From: Pseudorhizobium flavum
GTDB taxonomy: Bacteria; Pseudomonadota; Alphaproteobacteria; Rhizobiales; Rhizobiaceae
NCBI RefSeq assembly: GCF_902502825.2
Contig: NZ_LR723670.1
Span: forward strand, 868,001-932,000
DNA: 64,000 nt
Reading direction: 5' to 3'
How positions within the stretch are numbered: the stretch's first letter is position 1; each line of letters opens with the position of its first letter. Shown here piece after piece: positions 6,523 through 15,199 of the stretch. Under the pieces are notes generated by a model that was not told the origin of the DNA, did no database searches, and saw nothing but the letters and a program-made list of their open reading frames with translations. The translations under genes and the position numbers were made by a program.

Positions 6523-9521
6523 TGCGGCACCCCCGTCTGTGGCGATATACGTCATTTAGGGCGATTTGCGAAGGCCCCGGAAGGAAATACGGCATTGGGA
6601 TAATCACGCAGCAGCATCTTCTCCTTCTGGTGGTCTTCCTTCCCTTCGCGGGAAGCGTCGTTGTTGCGCTGGCGCTGCGCACGCATTCACGACTACTTCC
6701 CGCCTCGATCGCGGCAGCGGTCTGCGGCATTGTCATAGCGGCCATTGCGGTGCTCTATCCCGCCATAGCCCACGGTGGAATTGTTCGCTTCGAGGTTGAT
6801 TGGCTGCCGCAACTGGGCCTCAGCTTCTCATTGCGAATGGACGGGTTCGCATGGCTGTTCGCTGCACTCGTTGCGATCATTGGCCTGCTCGTGGTGCTCT
6901 ATGCCCGCTACTACATGTCGGAGCAGGACCCGATCCCGCGCTTCTTCTCATTCCTGCTGGCGTTCATGGGTTCGATGCTTGGCATCGTCATCTCCGGCAA
7001 TGTCATCCTCCTGTCGATCTTCTGGGAGCTGACGAGTCTCTCATCCTTCTTCCTGATCAGCTACTGGCATCACAATGCCGCTGCGCGTGATGGCGCTCGC
7101 ATGGCACTGACCATCACGGCGACGGGTGGCTTCTGTCTGCTGGTAGGCCTGTTGATGCTCGGCTCTATCGTCGGGAGCTATGAACTCGATGCTATATTGG
7201 CAGCTGGCGACCAGATCCGCGCACACCCGCTTTACCTGGCGAGCCTGATCCTGATCCTGGTCGGTGCCTTTACCAAGAGCGCGCAGTTTCCATTCCATTT
7301 CTGGCTTCCAGCCGCCATGGCCGCGCCCACGCCGGTATCGGCCTACCTCCATTCGGCAACGATGGTGAAGGCAGGTGTCTTTCTCCTGGTGCGCCTCTCG
7401 CCCGCCCTGTCGGGGACCTATGAATGGTTCCTGCTGCTCGGCCTTGCCGGGATCAGTACGCTCGTTCTTGGTGCCTATTTCGCCATGTTCCAGCAGGACC
7501 TGAAAGCACTGCTGGCCTATTCGACGATCAGCCACCTTGGCCTGATCACCACGCTCCTCAGTCTTGACAGTCCGGTCGCAACCGTTGCCGCCATCTTCCA
7601 CATGGTCAACCACGCGACGTTCAAGGCGTCGCTGTTCATGGCTGCCGGCATCATCGACCACGAAACTGGCACCCGCGACATGCGCCAGCTCAGCGGACTG
7701 CTGAGATACCTGCCGATAACCGGTCGGCTGGCGATGGTCGCCAGTGCTGCCATGGCTGGCGTGCCTCTCCTGAACGGCTTCCTGTCGAAGGAGATGTTCT
7801 TTGCGGAATCGGTGGAGACACATGCCGATTCGTGGCTCGATACCGCTCTGCCTTATCTGGCCGTCACCGCCAGTGCGTTCAGCGTTGCCTATTCACTGCG
7901 TCTGATCCACGCCGTTTTCTTTGGCCCCCCGGCCCTCGATCTTCCAAAGGGGCAGCCGCATGAGCCACCGCATTGGATGCGATTCCCCATTGAATTTCTC
8001 GTCTTTGCCTGTCTTGTCGTCGGTATCGTACCGAACCTCACGATCGGTCCCTTTCTCCGGGAAGCTGCCGTCAGCGTTCTTGGTCAAGCGACGCCGGAGT
8101 ACAGCCTGTCTGTCTGGCATGGCTTCAATACGCCGCTCCTGATGAGTGCTCTCGCACTTGTTGCGGGGACCGGAATCTATTTCGGGTTTCGCCATTACTT
8201 TGCACGCTGCGATGAGGGCCCTCCATGGTTCCGGCACCTCAGGGGGCAGCGCATTTTCGAACGTGTCCTCGTGACGGTGTCATGGCGCTGGGCAAGGGAG
8301 CTCGAGGCCCGTCTCGGGACACGCGCTCTGCAGCCGCAGCTGCGTTGGGTCACCTTTGTCGGCTTCATGGCCGCCTTGACGCCCTTGTACCTGCTCGGAT
8401 TCCAGTCGCGGATGATCGAGCCGTCCCGCATCGATATCGCCTTCTCGGGCCTGTGGGTCATCGGTGCCTGCCTGGCGGTCGGTACCGCGTATCTTGCTAA
8501 ATATCACCGCCTGGCCGCGCTGGTCATGCTGGGCGGTGTTGGCCTGATCGTCTGCCTGACCTTTGTCTGGCTCTCGGCCCCGGATCTGGCGATCACCCAG
8601 TTGCTGGTCGAGATCGTCACGACGGTTCTGATCCTGCTCGGGCTTCGATGGCTGCCGAAGAGGACTGAGGAACTGAAGGATGAACTGACCTTCCGGGCGA
8701 GGTTCAGACGCTTCCGCGACCTCATCCTCGCCATGGCCTGTGGCGTGGGAATGGCGTTCATCGCTTACGCAGTGATGACCATGAGCGTACCCGACGCGAT
8801 CGCCAATTACTTCATCAGCAATGCCTATAGCCAAGGCGGCGGGCGCAACATCGTCAATGTGATCCTCGTCGATTTCCGCGGGTTTGACACGCTGGGCGAG
8901 ATCACCGTTCTAGGAATTGTCGCGTTGACCGTCTACGCGCTCTTGCGCCGCTTCCGTCCGGCAGCAGACAGTATGGCGCCCCCGGAACAGCAGCGAGTCC
9001 AGACAGCCTTTGACCAGCAACAGCCTGACCGAACCGTCGGAGATACGGCCCGAGATTATCTCGCCGTTCCCTCCGTCATCATGCAGTGGCTGTTTCCTGT
9101 CGTGATCACATTCGCGATCGATCTCTTCATTCGCGGGCACGACTTGCCGGGAGGCGGCTTCTCCGCAGGTCTCGCCATGTCAATCGCTTTCCTCCTCCAG
9201 TATCTCGCGGGAGGGACGCGTTGGGCGGAAGAACGTATCCGCATCCTACCGCTGCGATGGATGGGATCAGGCCTGCTAACCGCGACTGCGACGGGCGTCG
9301 GGGCGTGGCTTCTGGGGTATCCCTTCCTGACCTCCCATTCCCGATATCTGGACCTGCCACTGATCGGCAAGGTTCCCGCCGCGACCGCCATGCTCTTCGA
9401 TCTCGGCGTCTTTTTGCTGGTGATCGGTTCGACCGTTCTCATTCTCGTAGCCCTTGCGCACCAGTCGATCCGCATCAACCGGCTGAATGCACTGGAGAAG
9501 AAGGCGGAGGAGGTCGGCTGA
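6507..9521 (+). CDS. phaA: PhaAB: fused MrpA/MrpB subunit of a multisubunit cation/H+ antiporter
   Basis: Largest subunit of the Pha/Mrp Na+(K+)/H+ antiporter in the inner membrane, up to 1004 residues. The N-terminal half is the NADH-quinone-oxidoreductase-like proton channel, with FWELTSLSSFFLISYWHHN near residue 175 and FHFWLPAAMAAPTPVSAYLH near 270. A DUF4040 segment follows. The last ~140 residues are an MnhB domain (VITFAIDLFIRGHDLPGGGF), so A and B are fused as in rhizobial Pha systems. The start is doubtful: the only ATG/GTG/TTG near the N-terminus is a TTG at 6507 with no ribosome site, whereas AAGGAA followed by ATT at 6594 sits where the conserved protein should begin. The stop overlaps the phaC start. 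Confidence 0.93.
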   Translation: MWLDPLRHPRLWRYTSFRAICEGPGRKYGIGIITQQHLLLLVVFLPFAGSVVVALALRTHSRLLPASIAAAVCGIVIAAIAVLYPAIAHGGIVRFEVDWLPQLGLSFSLRMDGFAWLFAALVAIIGLLVVLYARYYMSEQDPIPRFFSFLLAFMGSMLGIVISGNVILLSIFWELTSLSSFFLISYWHHNAAARDGARMALTITATGGFCLLVGLLMLGSIVGSYELDAILAAGDQIRAHPLYLASLILILVGAFTKSAQFPFHFWLPAAMAAPTPVSAYLHSATMVKAGVFLLVRLSPALSGTYEWFLLLGLAGISTLVLGAYFAMFQQDLKALLAYSTISHLGLITTLLSLDSPVATVAAIFHMVNHATFKASLFMAAGIIDHETGTRDMRQLSGLLRYLPITGRLAMVASAAMAGVPLLNGFLSKEMFFAESVETHADSWLDTALPYLAVTASAFSVAYSLRLIHAVFFGPPALDLPKGQPHEPPHWMRFPIEFLVFACLVVGIVPNLTIGPFLREAAVSVLGQATPEYSLSVWHGFNTPLLMSALALVAGTGIYFGFRHYFARCDEGPPWFRHLRGQRIFERVLVTVSWRWARELEARLGTRALQPQLRWVTFVGFMAALTPLYLLGFQSRMIEPSRIDIAFSGLWVIGACLAVGTAYLAKYHRLAALVMLGGVGLIVCLTFVWLSAPDLAITQLLVEIVTTVLILLGLRWLPKRTEELKDELTFRARFRRFRDLILAMACGVGMAFIAYAVMTMSVPDAIANYFISNAYSQGGGRNIVNVILVDFRGFDTLGEITVLGIVALTVYALLRRFRPAADSMAPPEQQRVQTAFDQQQPDRTVGDTARDYLAVPSVIMQWLFPVVITFAIDLFIRGHDLPGGGFSAGLAMSIAFLLQYLAGGTRWAEERIRILPLRWMGSGLLTATATGVGAWLLGYPFLTSHSRYLDLPLIGKVPAATAMLFDLGVFLLVIGSTVLILVALAHQSIRINRLNALEKKAEEVG

Positions 9522-9859
9522 TGGAAGTTGTGCTTTCGATCGCCATCGGCGTCATGACCGGCTGCGGCGTGTGGCTGATCCTTCGCCCGCGCACCTACCA
9601 GGTGATCATCGGTCTTTCCCTGCTTTCCTACGCCGTCAACCTGTTCATCTTCGGAGTGGGCGGCGTCAAGTCGGACGAGCCGCCGCTTCTCATCGACGGA
9701 GCCTCTGTGGCCAGCATCAGCGATCCGGTTCCGCAGGCGCTGGTCTTGACGGCGATCGTCATCGGTTTCGCGACGACCGCGCTCTTTCTGGTCGTCCTTC
9801 TGGCCGCCAGGGGGCTGACCGGTAGTGACCACGTCGATGGTCGGAGCGATTCCCGATGA
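9521..9859 (+). CDS. phaC: PhaC/MnhC antiporter subunit
   Basis: 112-residue, three-helix membrane subunit related to NuoK. Characteristic segments are VWLILRPRTYQVIIGLSLLS and the strongly conserved DPVPQALVLTAIVIGFATTA. The ATG overlaps the phaA stop by one base, and its own stop overlaps the phaD start (ATGA). Required, with the other subunits, for ion exchange and for tolerance to alkaline or salt stress in this family. Confidence 0.95.
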   Translation: MEVVLSIAIGVMTGCGVWLILRPRTYQVIIGLSLLSYAVNLFIFGVGGVKSDEPPLLIDGASVASISDPVPQALVLTAIVIGFATTALFLVVLLAARGLTGSDHVDGRSDSR

Positions 9860-11484
9860 TGGACTGGTCAAAGCATCTCATCGTGGCGCCCATCCTCATA
9901 CCCCTGGTATCGGGCGCACTCATGCTGTTCATCGCGGACCGTCAGCGCGTCCTGAAGTCGATGGTCGGCCTCGTCAGTTCTCTGCTGCTGTTGCTGGTAT
10001 CGCTGCTGCTGGTCGGCATCGCGGCAGCCGACTACGGTGCGAGCGGGGTCTATCTCGTCGCCAACTGGGCGTCTCCCTTCGGGATCGTGCTCGTGGTCGA
10101 CCGCCTCTCCGCATTCATGGTGGCGCTGTCGGCGGTTCTATCCGTTCCTGTCCTTGTCTTTTCGATGGCCCGCTGGCACTCGGCGGGTGCTCATTTCCAT
10201 AGTCTCTTCCAGTTTCTGTTGATGGGCCTGAACGGCGCCTTTCTGACGGGTGACCTGTTCAACCTCTTCGTATTTTTCGAAGTCATGCTGGCGGCCTCGT
10301 ACGGTCTGTTGCTGCACGGGTCAGGACCGCTGCGGGTCAAGGCGGGGCTTCATTACATCGCCGTCAATCTGGCGGCGGCGCTGCTGTTCCTGATCGGCGT
10401 AAGCCTGATCTACGGTACCGCCGGCACGCTCAATATCGCCGATCTGGCCGCCCGCATTCCCGGGATCGAGCCGGACCGAAGGATGTTGATGGAAGCCGGA
10501 GCCGCAGTGCTAGGGGTTGCCTTTCTGATCAAGGCAGGCATGTGGCCTCTCTGCTTCTGGTTGCCCAGTGCCTACAGCGTTGCCGCGGCACCAGTCGCCG
10601 CCATCTTTGCCTTGCTCAGCAAGGTCGGGATCTACATCATTTTGCGGCTGACCATGCTGTTGTTCGCCGAGGGTCCCTCTGCCGGTTTCGGGTCAGCCCT
10701 TCTCCTGTACGGTGGAATGGTGACGCTTGCCTTCGGAATCATAGGGGTCCTCGCTTCCCAGGCACTGGCACGGATTGGTGCCTATTCGATCCTCGTGTCC
10801 TCCGGCACCTTGCTGGCCGTCATAGGCCTCAACGATGCGGCAGCCACGTCAGGCGCCCTTCTTTATCTGGTCAGCTCCACCCTCACTCTGGGTGCCTTTT
10901 TCCTGCTTGTGGAACTGGTCGAGCGATGCCAGGGGGCGGGAGCATCCGTGCTTGCCGTCACCATGGAGGCCTATGGCGATGCAGATGACGATGTCCCGGA
11001 AGAACTGGATGGGGTCACGATGCCGGCAACGCTTGCGATGCTCGGCGTCTGCTTCGCGGGCTGCACTATCCTGCTTGCGGGCCTGCCGCCCCTTTCGGGC
11101 TTCATTGCCAAGTTCGGCATTCTCTCGGCGATCATAGGCACCGGATCGATCGGCGTTCCACCCACAGGGCCGGCGCTCGCCCTCGCAGCCTTGATCATCA
11201 TTGCCGGGTTGGCGACCCTCATCGCGCTGACGCGTGCGGGAATTCGAACCTTCTGGAGCTCCCTCGACGTCGCAGTGCCGCGGGTGCTGGTCGTCGAAGT
11301 TGCCCCGGTACTGGCCTTGTTGGCACTGCTTGCTGCACTGACCATCCAAGCTGGTCCAGCGCTGTCCTACATGGAGGCTGCCGTCCGCTCCACAGGCAAG
11401 GGTGGCAGCTACCTGAATGGCGTCATGGAGGAAAAGGCGCTGCCCTCCTGGCGCGATCTGCAGCCTCAAGCGAGCGGGGACTAG
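9856..11484 (+). CDS. phaD: PhaD/MnhD antiporter subunit
   Basis: 542-residue polytopic protein of the proton-translocating ND2/ND4/ND5 type. Family segments include FNLFVFFEVMLAASYGLLLH near residue 135 and KAGMWPLCFWLPSAYSVAAA near 230, which carries a lysine conserved in the family. The start is either of two adjacent ATGs (9856 or 9859). An acidic loop near residues 370-390 (DADDDVPEELD) is normal for rhizobial members. It follows phaC with a 4-base overlap. Confidence 0.95.
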   Translation: MMDWSKHLIVAPILIPLVSGALMLFIADRQRVLKSMVGLVSSLLLLLVSLLLVGIAAADYGASGVYLVANWASPFGIVLVVDRLSAFMVALSAVLSVPVLVFSMARWHSAGAHFHSLFQFLLMGLNGAFLTGDLFNLFVFFEVMLAASYGLLLHGSGPLRVKAGLHYIAVNLAAALLFLIGVSLIYGTAGTLNIADLAARIPGIEPDRRMLMEAGAAVLGVAFLIKAGMWPLCFWLPSAYSVAAAPVAAIFALLSKVGIYIILRLTMLLFAEGPSAGFGSALLLYGGMVTLAFGIIGVLASQALARIGAYSILVSSGTLLAVIGLNDAAATSGALLYLVSSTLTLGAFFLLVELVERCQGAGASVLAVTMEAYGDADDDVPEELDGVTMPATLAMLGVCFAGCTILLAGLPPLSGFIAKFGILSAIIGTGSIGVPPTGPALALAALIIIAGLATLIALTRAGIRTFWSSLDVAVPRVLVVEVAPVLALLALLAALTIQAGPALSYMEAAVRSTGKGGSYLNGVMEEKALPSWRDLQPQASGD

Positions 11485-11487
11485 ATC

Positions 11488-11964
11488 ATGTTCCCGTATC
11501 CGCTCCTGACACTCGCGCTTCTCGTCATGTGGCTGCTCCTCAATGGGTTTACCTTGGGCCATCTCGTGCTCGGTACCATCGTGGCAGTCGTGGCTTCATG
11601 GACCATGGTTTCCTTACGTCCCAGCAAGCCACGCCTGCGCAAGTGGTATCTGATCCCTAAGCTGCTGATGGTTGTGATGACGGACATCGTCCGGTCCAAT
11701 CTGGCGGTCGCATGGGTGATCCTGCGCGGGCGCGGCAGCGGTCGACATTCAGCGTTCATCGATCTGCCGCTCGACCTGGATGATCCGACCGCCCTTGCTA
11801 TTCTCGCCGTGATTGTGACCAGCACGCCAGGATCAGCCTGGCTGGAATATGATTCCCATCAGCGTTCGGTCCTGATCCACGTATTCGACCTGGCCAGCGA
11901 GGAGGAGTGGCGCGATCTGCTGAAAAATCGCTATGAAAAGCTGTTGATGGAGATCTTCTCATGA
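11488..11964 (+). CDS. phaE: PhaE/MnhE antiporter subunit
   Basis: 158-residue subunit with N-terminal membrane helices (residues ~5-40) and a cytoplasmic part. The family signature is ILAVIVTSTPGSAWLEYD near residue 110. It starts 3 bases after the phaD stop and its stop overlaps the phaF start. Confidence 0.94.
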   Translation: MFPYPLLTLALLVMWLLLNGFTLGHLVLGTIVAVVASWTMVSLRPSKPRLRKWYLIPKLLMVVMTDIVRSNLAVAWVILRGRGSGRHSAFIDLPLDLDDPTALAILAVIVTSTPGSAWLEYDSHQRSVLIHVFDLASEEEWRDLLKNRYEKLLMEIFS

Positions 11965-12242
11965 GCGCGATCATAATCTTCACGGCCGTCAGCCTGGCGC
12001 AGATCATGTTGATGATCGCTATGGCGATTGCCTCGGTCCGGATGTTTTTCGGCCCGCGTGCTCAAGACCGGATCATTGGCCTCGATGCGCTCTACGTGAA
12101 TGCCATGCTTCTACTGGCTGCCTTCGGCATCGGAACGGGGAAGACGGTCTATTTCGAGGCGTCTCTGGTCATCGGCCTTTTGGGTTTCGTCGCCACCGTC
12201 GCGCTTGCGAAGTTCCTGATGCGCGGGGAGGTGATCGAATGA
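11961..12242 (+). CDS. phaF: PhaF/MnhF antiporter subunit
   Basis: 93-residue subunit with three membrane helices. The motif FFGPRAQDRIIGLDALYVN after the first helix is the conserved core of MnhF proteins. It overlaps phaE and phaG by 4 bases each, so all subunits should be made in coupled amounts. Confidence 0.94.
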   Translation: MSAIIIFTAVSLAQIMLMIAMAIASVRMFFGPRAQDRIIGLDALYVNAMLLLAAFGIGTGKTVYFEASLVIGLLGFVATVALAKFLMRGEVIE

Positions 12243-12613
12243 TCTACTCGGCAGCCGACATCCCGATTTGGGCGGCCATTCTGGTCGCCTTCTTCCTGCT
12301 GCTGGGCGCCGGCCTGGCTCTCATTGGAGCAATCGGCTTCCTGAGGCTTCCAAACTTCTATGAACGGCTTCATCCCCCGACCTTGTCGACGAGCTGGGGC
12401 ACGGGCGGCATCATGACCGCCTCGATCCTGTTCTTCAGCTTTGCTGGAGGGCGGCTTGTTGCTCACGAGCTGCTTGTCGGGCTCTTCATCACCGTCACCA
12501 CGCCTGTGACCTTTATGTTGTTGGCAAGAGCAGCGCTTCATCGGGATCGGTTCGAGAACAACCCGGATGTTCCTACCAAGGTGACCGTTCAGGGCCTGGC
12601 CGAGGACGTCTGA
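12239..12613 (+). CDS. phaG: PhaG/MnhG antiporter subunit
   Basis: 124-residue last subunit of the operon. The family core GAIGFLRLPNFYERLHPPTL follows the first helix, and MTASILFFSF and a third helix complete it. No strong terminator is visible right after it. Confidence 0.94.
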   Translation: MIYSAADIPIWAAILVAFFLLLGAGLALIGAIGFLRLPNFYERLHPPTLSTSWGTGGIMTASILFFSFAGGRLVAHELLVGLFITVTTPVTFMLLARAALHRDRFENNPDVPTKVTVQGLAEDV

Positions 12614-12969
12614 TCCAGACCTAGCCGCATAGTCGCCTCCGCAGGGCCTGCTCTTCCCAGGCGCAGTGCTCGGCCGCAGGTCACCAACCGGTGCCAATCA
12701 CGATGTAAATGGACCTCGGCTACAGACCAAGCATCCTCCTCACAATGCGATCTGGCACCGTTTGGAAGAAGCGTTCAACGTTGCGCACGTAACAAGTCGA
12801 GGCCGAGCAGGTCGATCAGGCGTTTCATCATGGTGGCGGTAGTATCGCAATCGAGTTCGACCACCCGCACGCCACGCTGAGATGCACACGCTCGTATCCT
12901 CGGGGATTGGCCAGTGTCGCACGAGTTGCTAACATTTATTTAGCAGATGCCGTAACCAATGAGGACTAC
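12614..12969. other. intergenic region after phaG
   Basis: About 355 bases. No intact gene is seen. The minus strand of 12720-12905 looks like a decayed coding remnant and is listed separately. The region must also hold the promoter of the small membrane protein gene that follows. Confidence 0.5.
12720..12905 (-). pseudogene. possible decayed gene fragment
   Basis: Two minus-strand frames read like one interrupted protein. The first gives VRVVELDCDTTATMMKRLI then DLLGLDLLRAQR and a stop. The next frame continues VRNVERFFQTVPDRIVRRML and ends at a stop at 12720. A single frameshift near 12790 would join them. I do not recognise the family and no start is visible, so this is only a suggestion of an old, truncated gene. 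Confidence 0.3.
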
Positions 12970-13206
12970 ATGCCGAAGCTCTACCTCAAGCTGGCCATAG
13001 CGCTGTCGGCTTCCGGGACTGCTATCTTCCTGTTCCGATTGATAGGCATGATCAGTGCAGGCAATTTGGGTTCTTCAGGCAGCTTCTCGTATGGTGCGAT
13101 CGGCGTAGAACTGATGAAGGTTGCTGGCTGCATTGCTGTCTTGGTTATTGCTGCACGACATCTGATGCGATCTCCACAACTAGGTTCTCCCTTCGATGAG
13201 CTTTGA
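12970..13206 (+). CDS. small membrane protein of unknown function
   Basis: 78-residue protein with two hydrophobic segments, residues ~5-28 (LKLAIALSASGTAIFLFRLI) and ~45-63 (LMKVAGCIAVLVIAAR). The start at 12970 follows GAGGAC with good spacing. No recognised domain. It is on the same strand as the antiporter operon but separated by 350 bases, so a functional link is only a guess. Confidence 0.55.
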   Translation: MPKLYLKLAIALSASGTAIFLFRLIGMISAGNLGSSGSFSYGAIGVELMKVAGCIAVLVIAARHLMRSPQLGSPFDEL

Positions 13207-13610
13207 AAAGTGCCGCGAGACGGTTCGATCCCGCATAGCCTATGCTACAGCGTCAATCGGCGAGGCACTCGGCCTTGGTTCTTCGGATGACTGACAAGCG
13301 GTCGAAGGGAGGTGTCGATGATCTCTGCCGCCCAGTGCCATGCGGCGAGCGAAGTTCAGACTTTACTGGAGTTCTGGCGAAGCTCGCCCATCTTGAAGTC
13401 CCGATGGTTGAGGGTCTGATGTGGGGTTGCTGCGGACTGCAGGCCTCGAAATCAGACGCGTCATGATCCAAATCTGCTTGTCCCTGGCCGGTAGCTCATC
13501 TCGGATGTCTTTAGCCTAAGCACCCGTACGACGTGCTAATTTAGCTGCTACGATGAACAGGCGAATCCTGTATTTCATCCGGACGGAGGCCGGTGAGATG
13601 GGAGTTCAGC
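13207..13610. other. intergenic region, no clear gene
   Basis: About 400 bases. A GGGAGG-preceded ATG at 13318 opens a 33-residue frame ending at 13419 (MISAAQCHAASEVQTLLEFW...). It could be a micro-protein or chance. Nothing else is recognisable. Confidence 0.4.
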
Positions 13611-13829
13611 ATGACGCCTGAACGGCGCAAGGCAATCTTTGATCGCGTTGTCGATCGTTGGGCCCAGCGGGGTTTTCAGTTTGAGAGCAGCCCGATATTC
13701 CGTGCCAGCGTTGACGACTGGATCGAGGGCCGGATTTCAATCCAGGAACTGAAACAGCGGTACTCAGAGTTCCGTCGCACTCAATCCCATCGGGGATCTG
13801 GTCTTCCGGTAGCGGGAACGGAGTTTTAA
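13611..13829 (+). CDS. small hypothetical protein
   Basis: 72 residues from the ATG at 13611, which has GGGAG seven bases upstream; an ATG at 13593 would add six residues. The sequence MTPERRKAIFDRVVDRWAQR then WIEGRISIQELKQRYSEF is amphipathic and highly charged. A C-terminal WIxGxIxxxELxxRY pattern is reminiscent of small antitoxin-like or adaptor proteins, but I cannot assign a family, and no toxin partner is adjacent. Confidence 0.55.
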   Translation: MTPERRKAIFDRVVDRWAQRGFQFESSPIFRASVDDWIEGRISIQELKQRYSEFRRTQSHRGSGLPVAGTEF

Positions 13830-13851
13830 GGCGGCACGTTCAAGCGGAATG

Positions 13852-14061
13852 TCACTCCTCCTCGAGCAAGCCATCGAAAACCTCTAGCAGGGCGTCGACA
13901 ATCGCCTGTCCGAGTGCATTACCGGTTTCAGCGATCTGCCCCTCATCCATGTCGCGTGCCGCCAGCGCCAGGTTGCTCCCTTGCTCCGCGACGATGGCAC
14001 GGGAACGTTCGATCGCCCATTGAGCGAATTCTGCGCGATTGCTGATAGTGGCGGTTTCCAT
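13852..14061 (-). CDS. small acidic hypothetical protein
   Basis: 69 residues, predicted almost entirely helical and acidic toward the C-terminus (VDALLEVFDGLLEEE). A purine-rich GGATCCC precedes the ATG. It is convergent with the small gene ending at 13829. No domain recognised; moderate confidence that it is a real gene. Confidence 0.45.
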   Translation of the reverse strand: METATISNRAEFAQWAIERSRAIVAEQGSNLALAARDMDEGQIAETGNALGQAIVDALLEVFDGLLEEE

Positions 14062-14563
14062 CGGGATCCAATCTTAGATGATCGTCAACGATTGAAGCTT
14101 ATCGTCTCTTTGCGCGAGGAGTTCTGCGTTCGCGCGTCTTTACCTTGGTCGATACCTTCTGAACTGCAGCGAGCGCAAGCGGCTGAGGCCGCAAGTGCGT
14201 TGTTCAAGGTCTAAAGCCAGCGGCCACACGGTTCTCCCGCGGCTGTCAATCGAGAAGGCGCATGGAGTGTCCAGTCCGCCCGTGAGCGTTGTTGTAATAG
14301 CTTGCTGCACGGAGAGATGGCGTGACTGCTCCATAGTCTTGGAAGCGGAATACCGCCGCTTCGGCCGTAGAAGTCCAAGCGGTTTTTCCGGAAATGGAAA
14401 TCCGGCGTCACCATTCCAGTCATACATGGAAATGGAGCAGCAAAGATCACTTGAGAATGGAACGCGGTCGCGGGCGCCCGCTTCGAGTGATACGGTCTTC
14501 ATTGGTTCATCGGATTGCACTGCAGCGTCGCTGCGAGCTTACAAACAACGTGAGGATGCTGCC
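14062..14563. other. region upstream of the MgtC-like gene
   Basis: About 500 bases with no supported gene. It is long for a promoter region. Genes of the MgtC family often have long regulated leaders in other bacteria, but I see no structure that can be named here. Confidence 0.4.
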
Positions 14564-15070
14564 GTGGGAGCGGAGATTTGGTCAACGCTGGTCAGTGAGT
14601 TCTCGGATGTTCCAGACGTGTCTACCATTACACGCATCACGGTGCGCCTGGTACTCGCGGCGGTGCTCGGCGGGATCCTCGGATATGAGCGGGAACTGAA
14701 GGGAAGAAGCGCAGGCGTCCGGACGCACATGCTGGTGGCCGTCGGTGCAGCACTTTTCGTACTAGGTCCGTTGCAAAGCGGCATGGAGATCGGAGATCTG
14801 TCCCGCGTGCTGCAGGGCATTGTGCAAGGTATCGGCTTCCTCGGTGCGGGCGCGATCATGGTTCGTGCAGCGCGGCGGGAGGTAGAGGGTTTGACGACGG
14901 CAGCGAACATCTGGGCGACGGCTGGGATCGGAGTGATAGCGGGTCTGGGATTGGAAGCGACCGCCGTCCTGTCAACCTTCGTGGTCTTGATCATTCTCGC
15001 GGCAGTACCCGCTATGCTTCCAAAGCTGTCCGCGAAGAAATCAGGCTCGGACGAGTCTGATCCAAGTTGA
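14564..15070 (+). CDS. MgtC/SapB-family membrane protein
   Basis: 168 residues from a GTG at 14564 with GAGGAT upstream; the frame is open further upstream but that part is not protein-like. The conserved MgtC core is visible: AAVLGGILGYERELKGRSAG then VRTHMLVAVGAALF. Later comes QGIGFLGAGAIM and LTTAANIWATAGIGVIAGLG. Four or five membrane helices. In other bacteria the family is linked to growth in low magnesium and to control of membrane potential; the role here is not known. Confidence 0.88.
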   Translation: MGAEIWSTLVSEFSDVPDVSTITRITVRLVLAAVLGGILGYERELKGRSAGVRTHMLVAVGAALFVLGPLQSGMEIGDLSRVLQGIVQGIGFLGAGAIMVRAARREVEGLTTAANIWATAGIGVIAGLGLEATAVLSTFVVLIILAAVPAMLPKLSAKKSGSDESDPS

Positions 15071-15144
15071 GCAGATACATCGTCCCGATATCGCACTCCG
15101 TCAGCTACGACCTAGAAGCCGGATTAGGTGCTTCGAAGGCAAAT

Positions 15145-15199
15145 GCCTCCCGCCTCACCATTCAAGGTCGCCTGCGACATCTCCGGAAGGGAGGCTTTT
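15145..15199. terminator. possible terminator between convergent genes
   Basis: GCCTCCC at 15145-15151 pairs with GGGAGGC at 15189-15195, followed by TTTT on the plus strand. The loop is long (37 bases), so this is weak support for a terminator of the MgtC-like gene. Confidence 0.3.

Noticed and set aside
13210..13235. tRNA-like T arm (GGTTCGATCCCGC)
   Set aside because: The T stem pairs over only three bases and no acceptor, D or anticodon arm is found around it.
13981..14214. 77-codon plus-strand frame overlapping the small acidic protein gene
   Set aside because: Its first third is antisense to the 13852-14061 gene and it has no ribosome site; a remnant cannot be excluded but is not supported.
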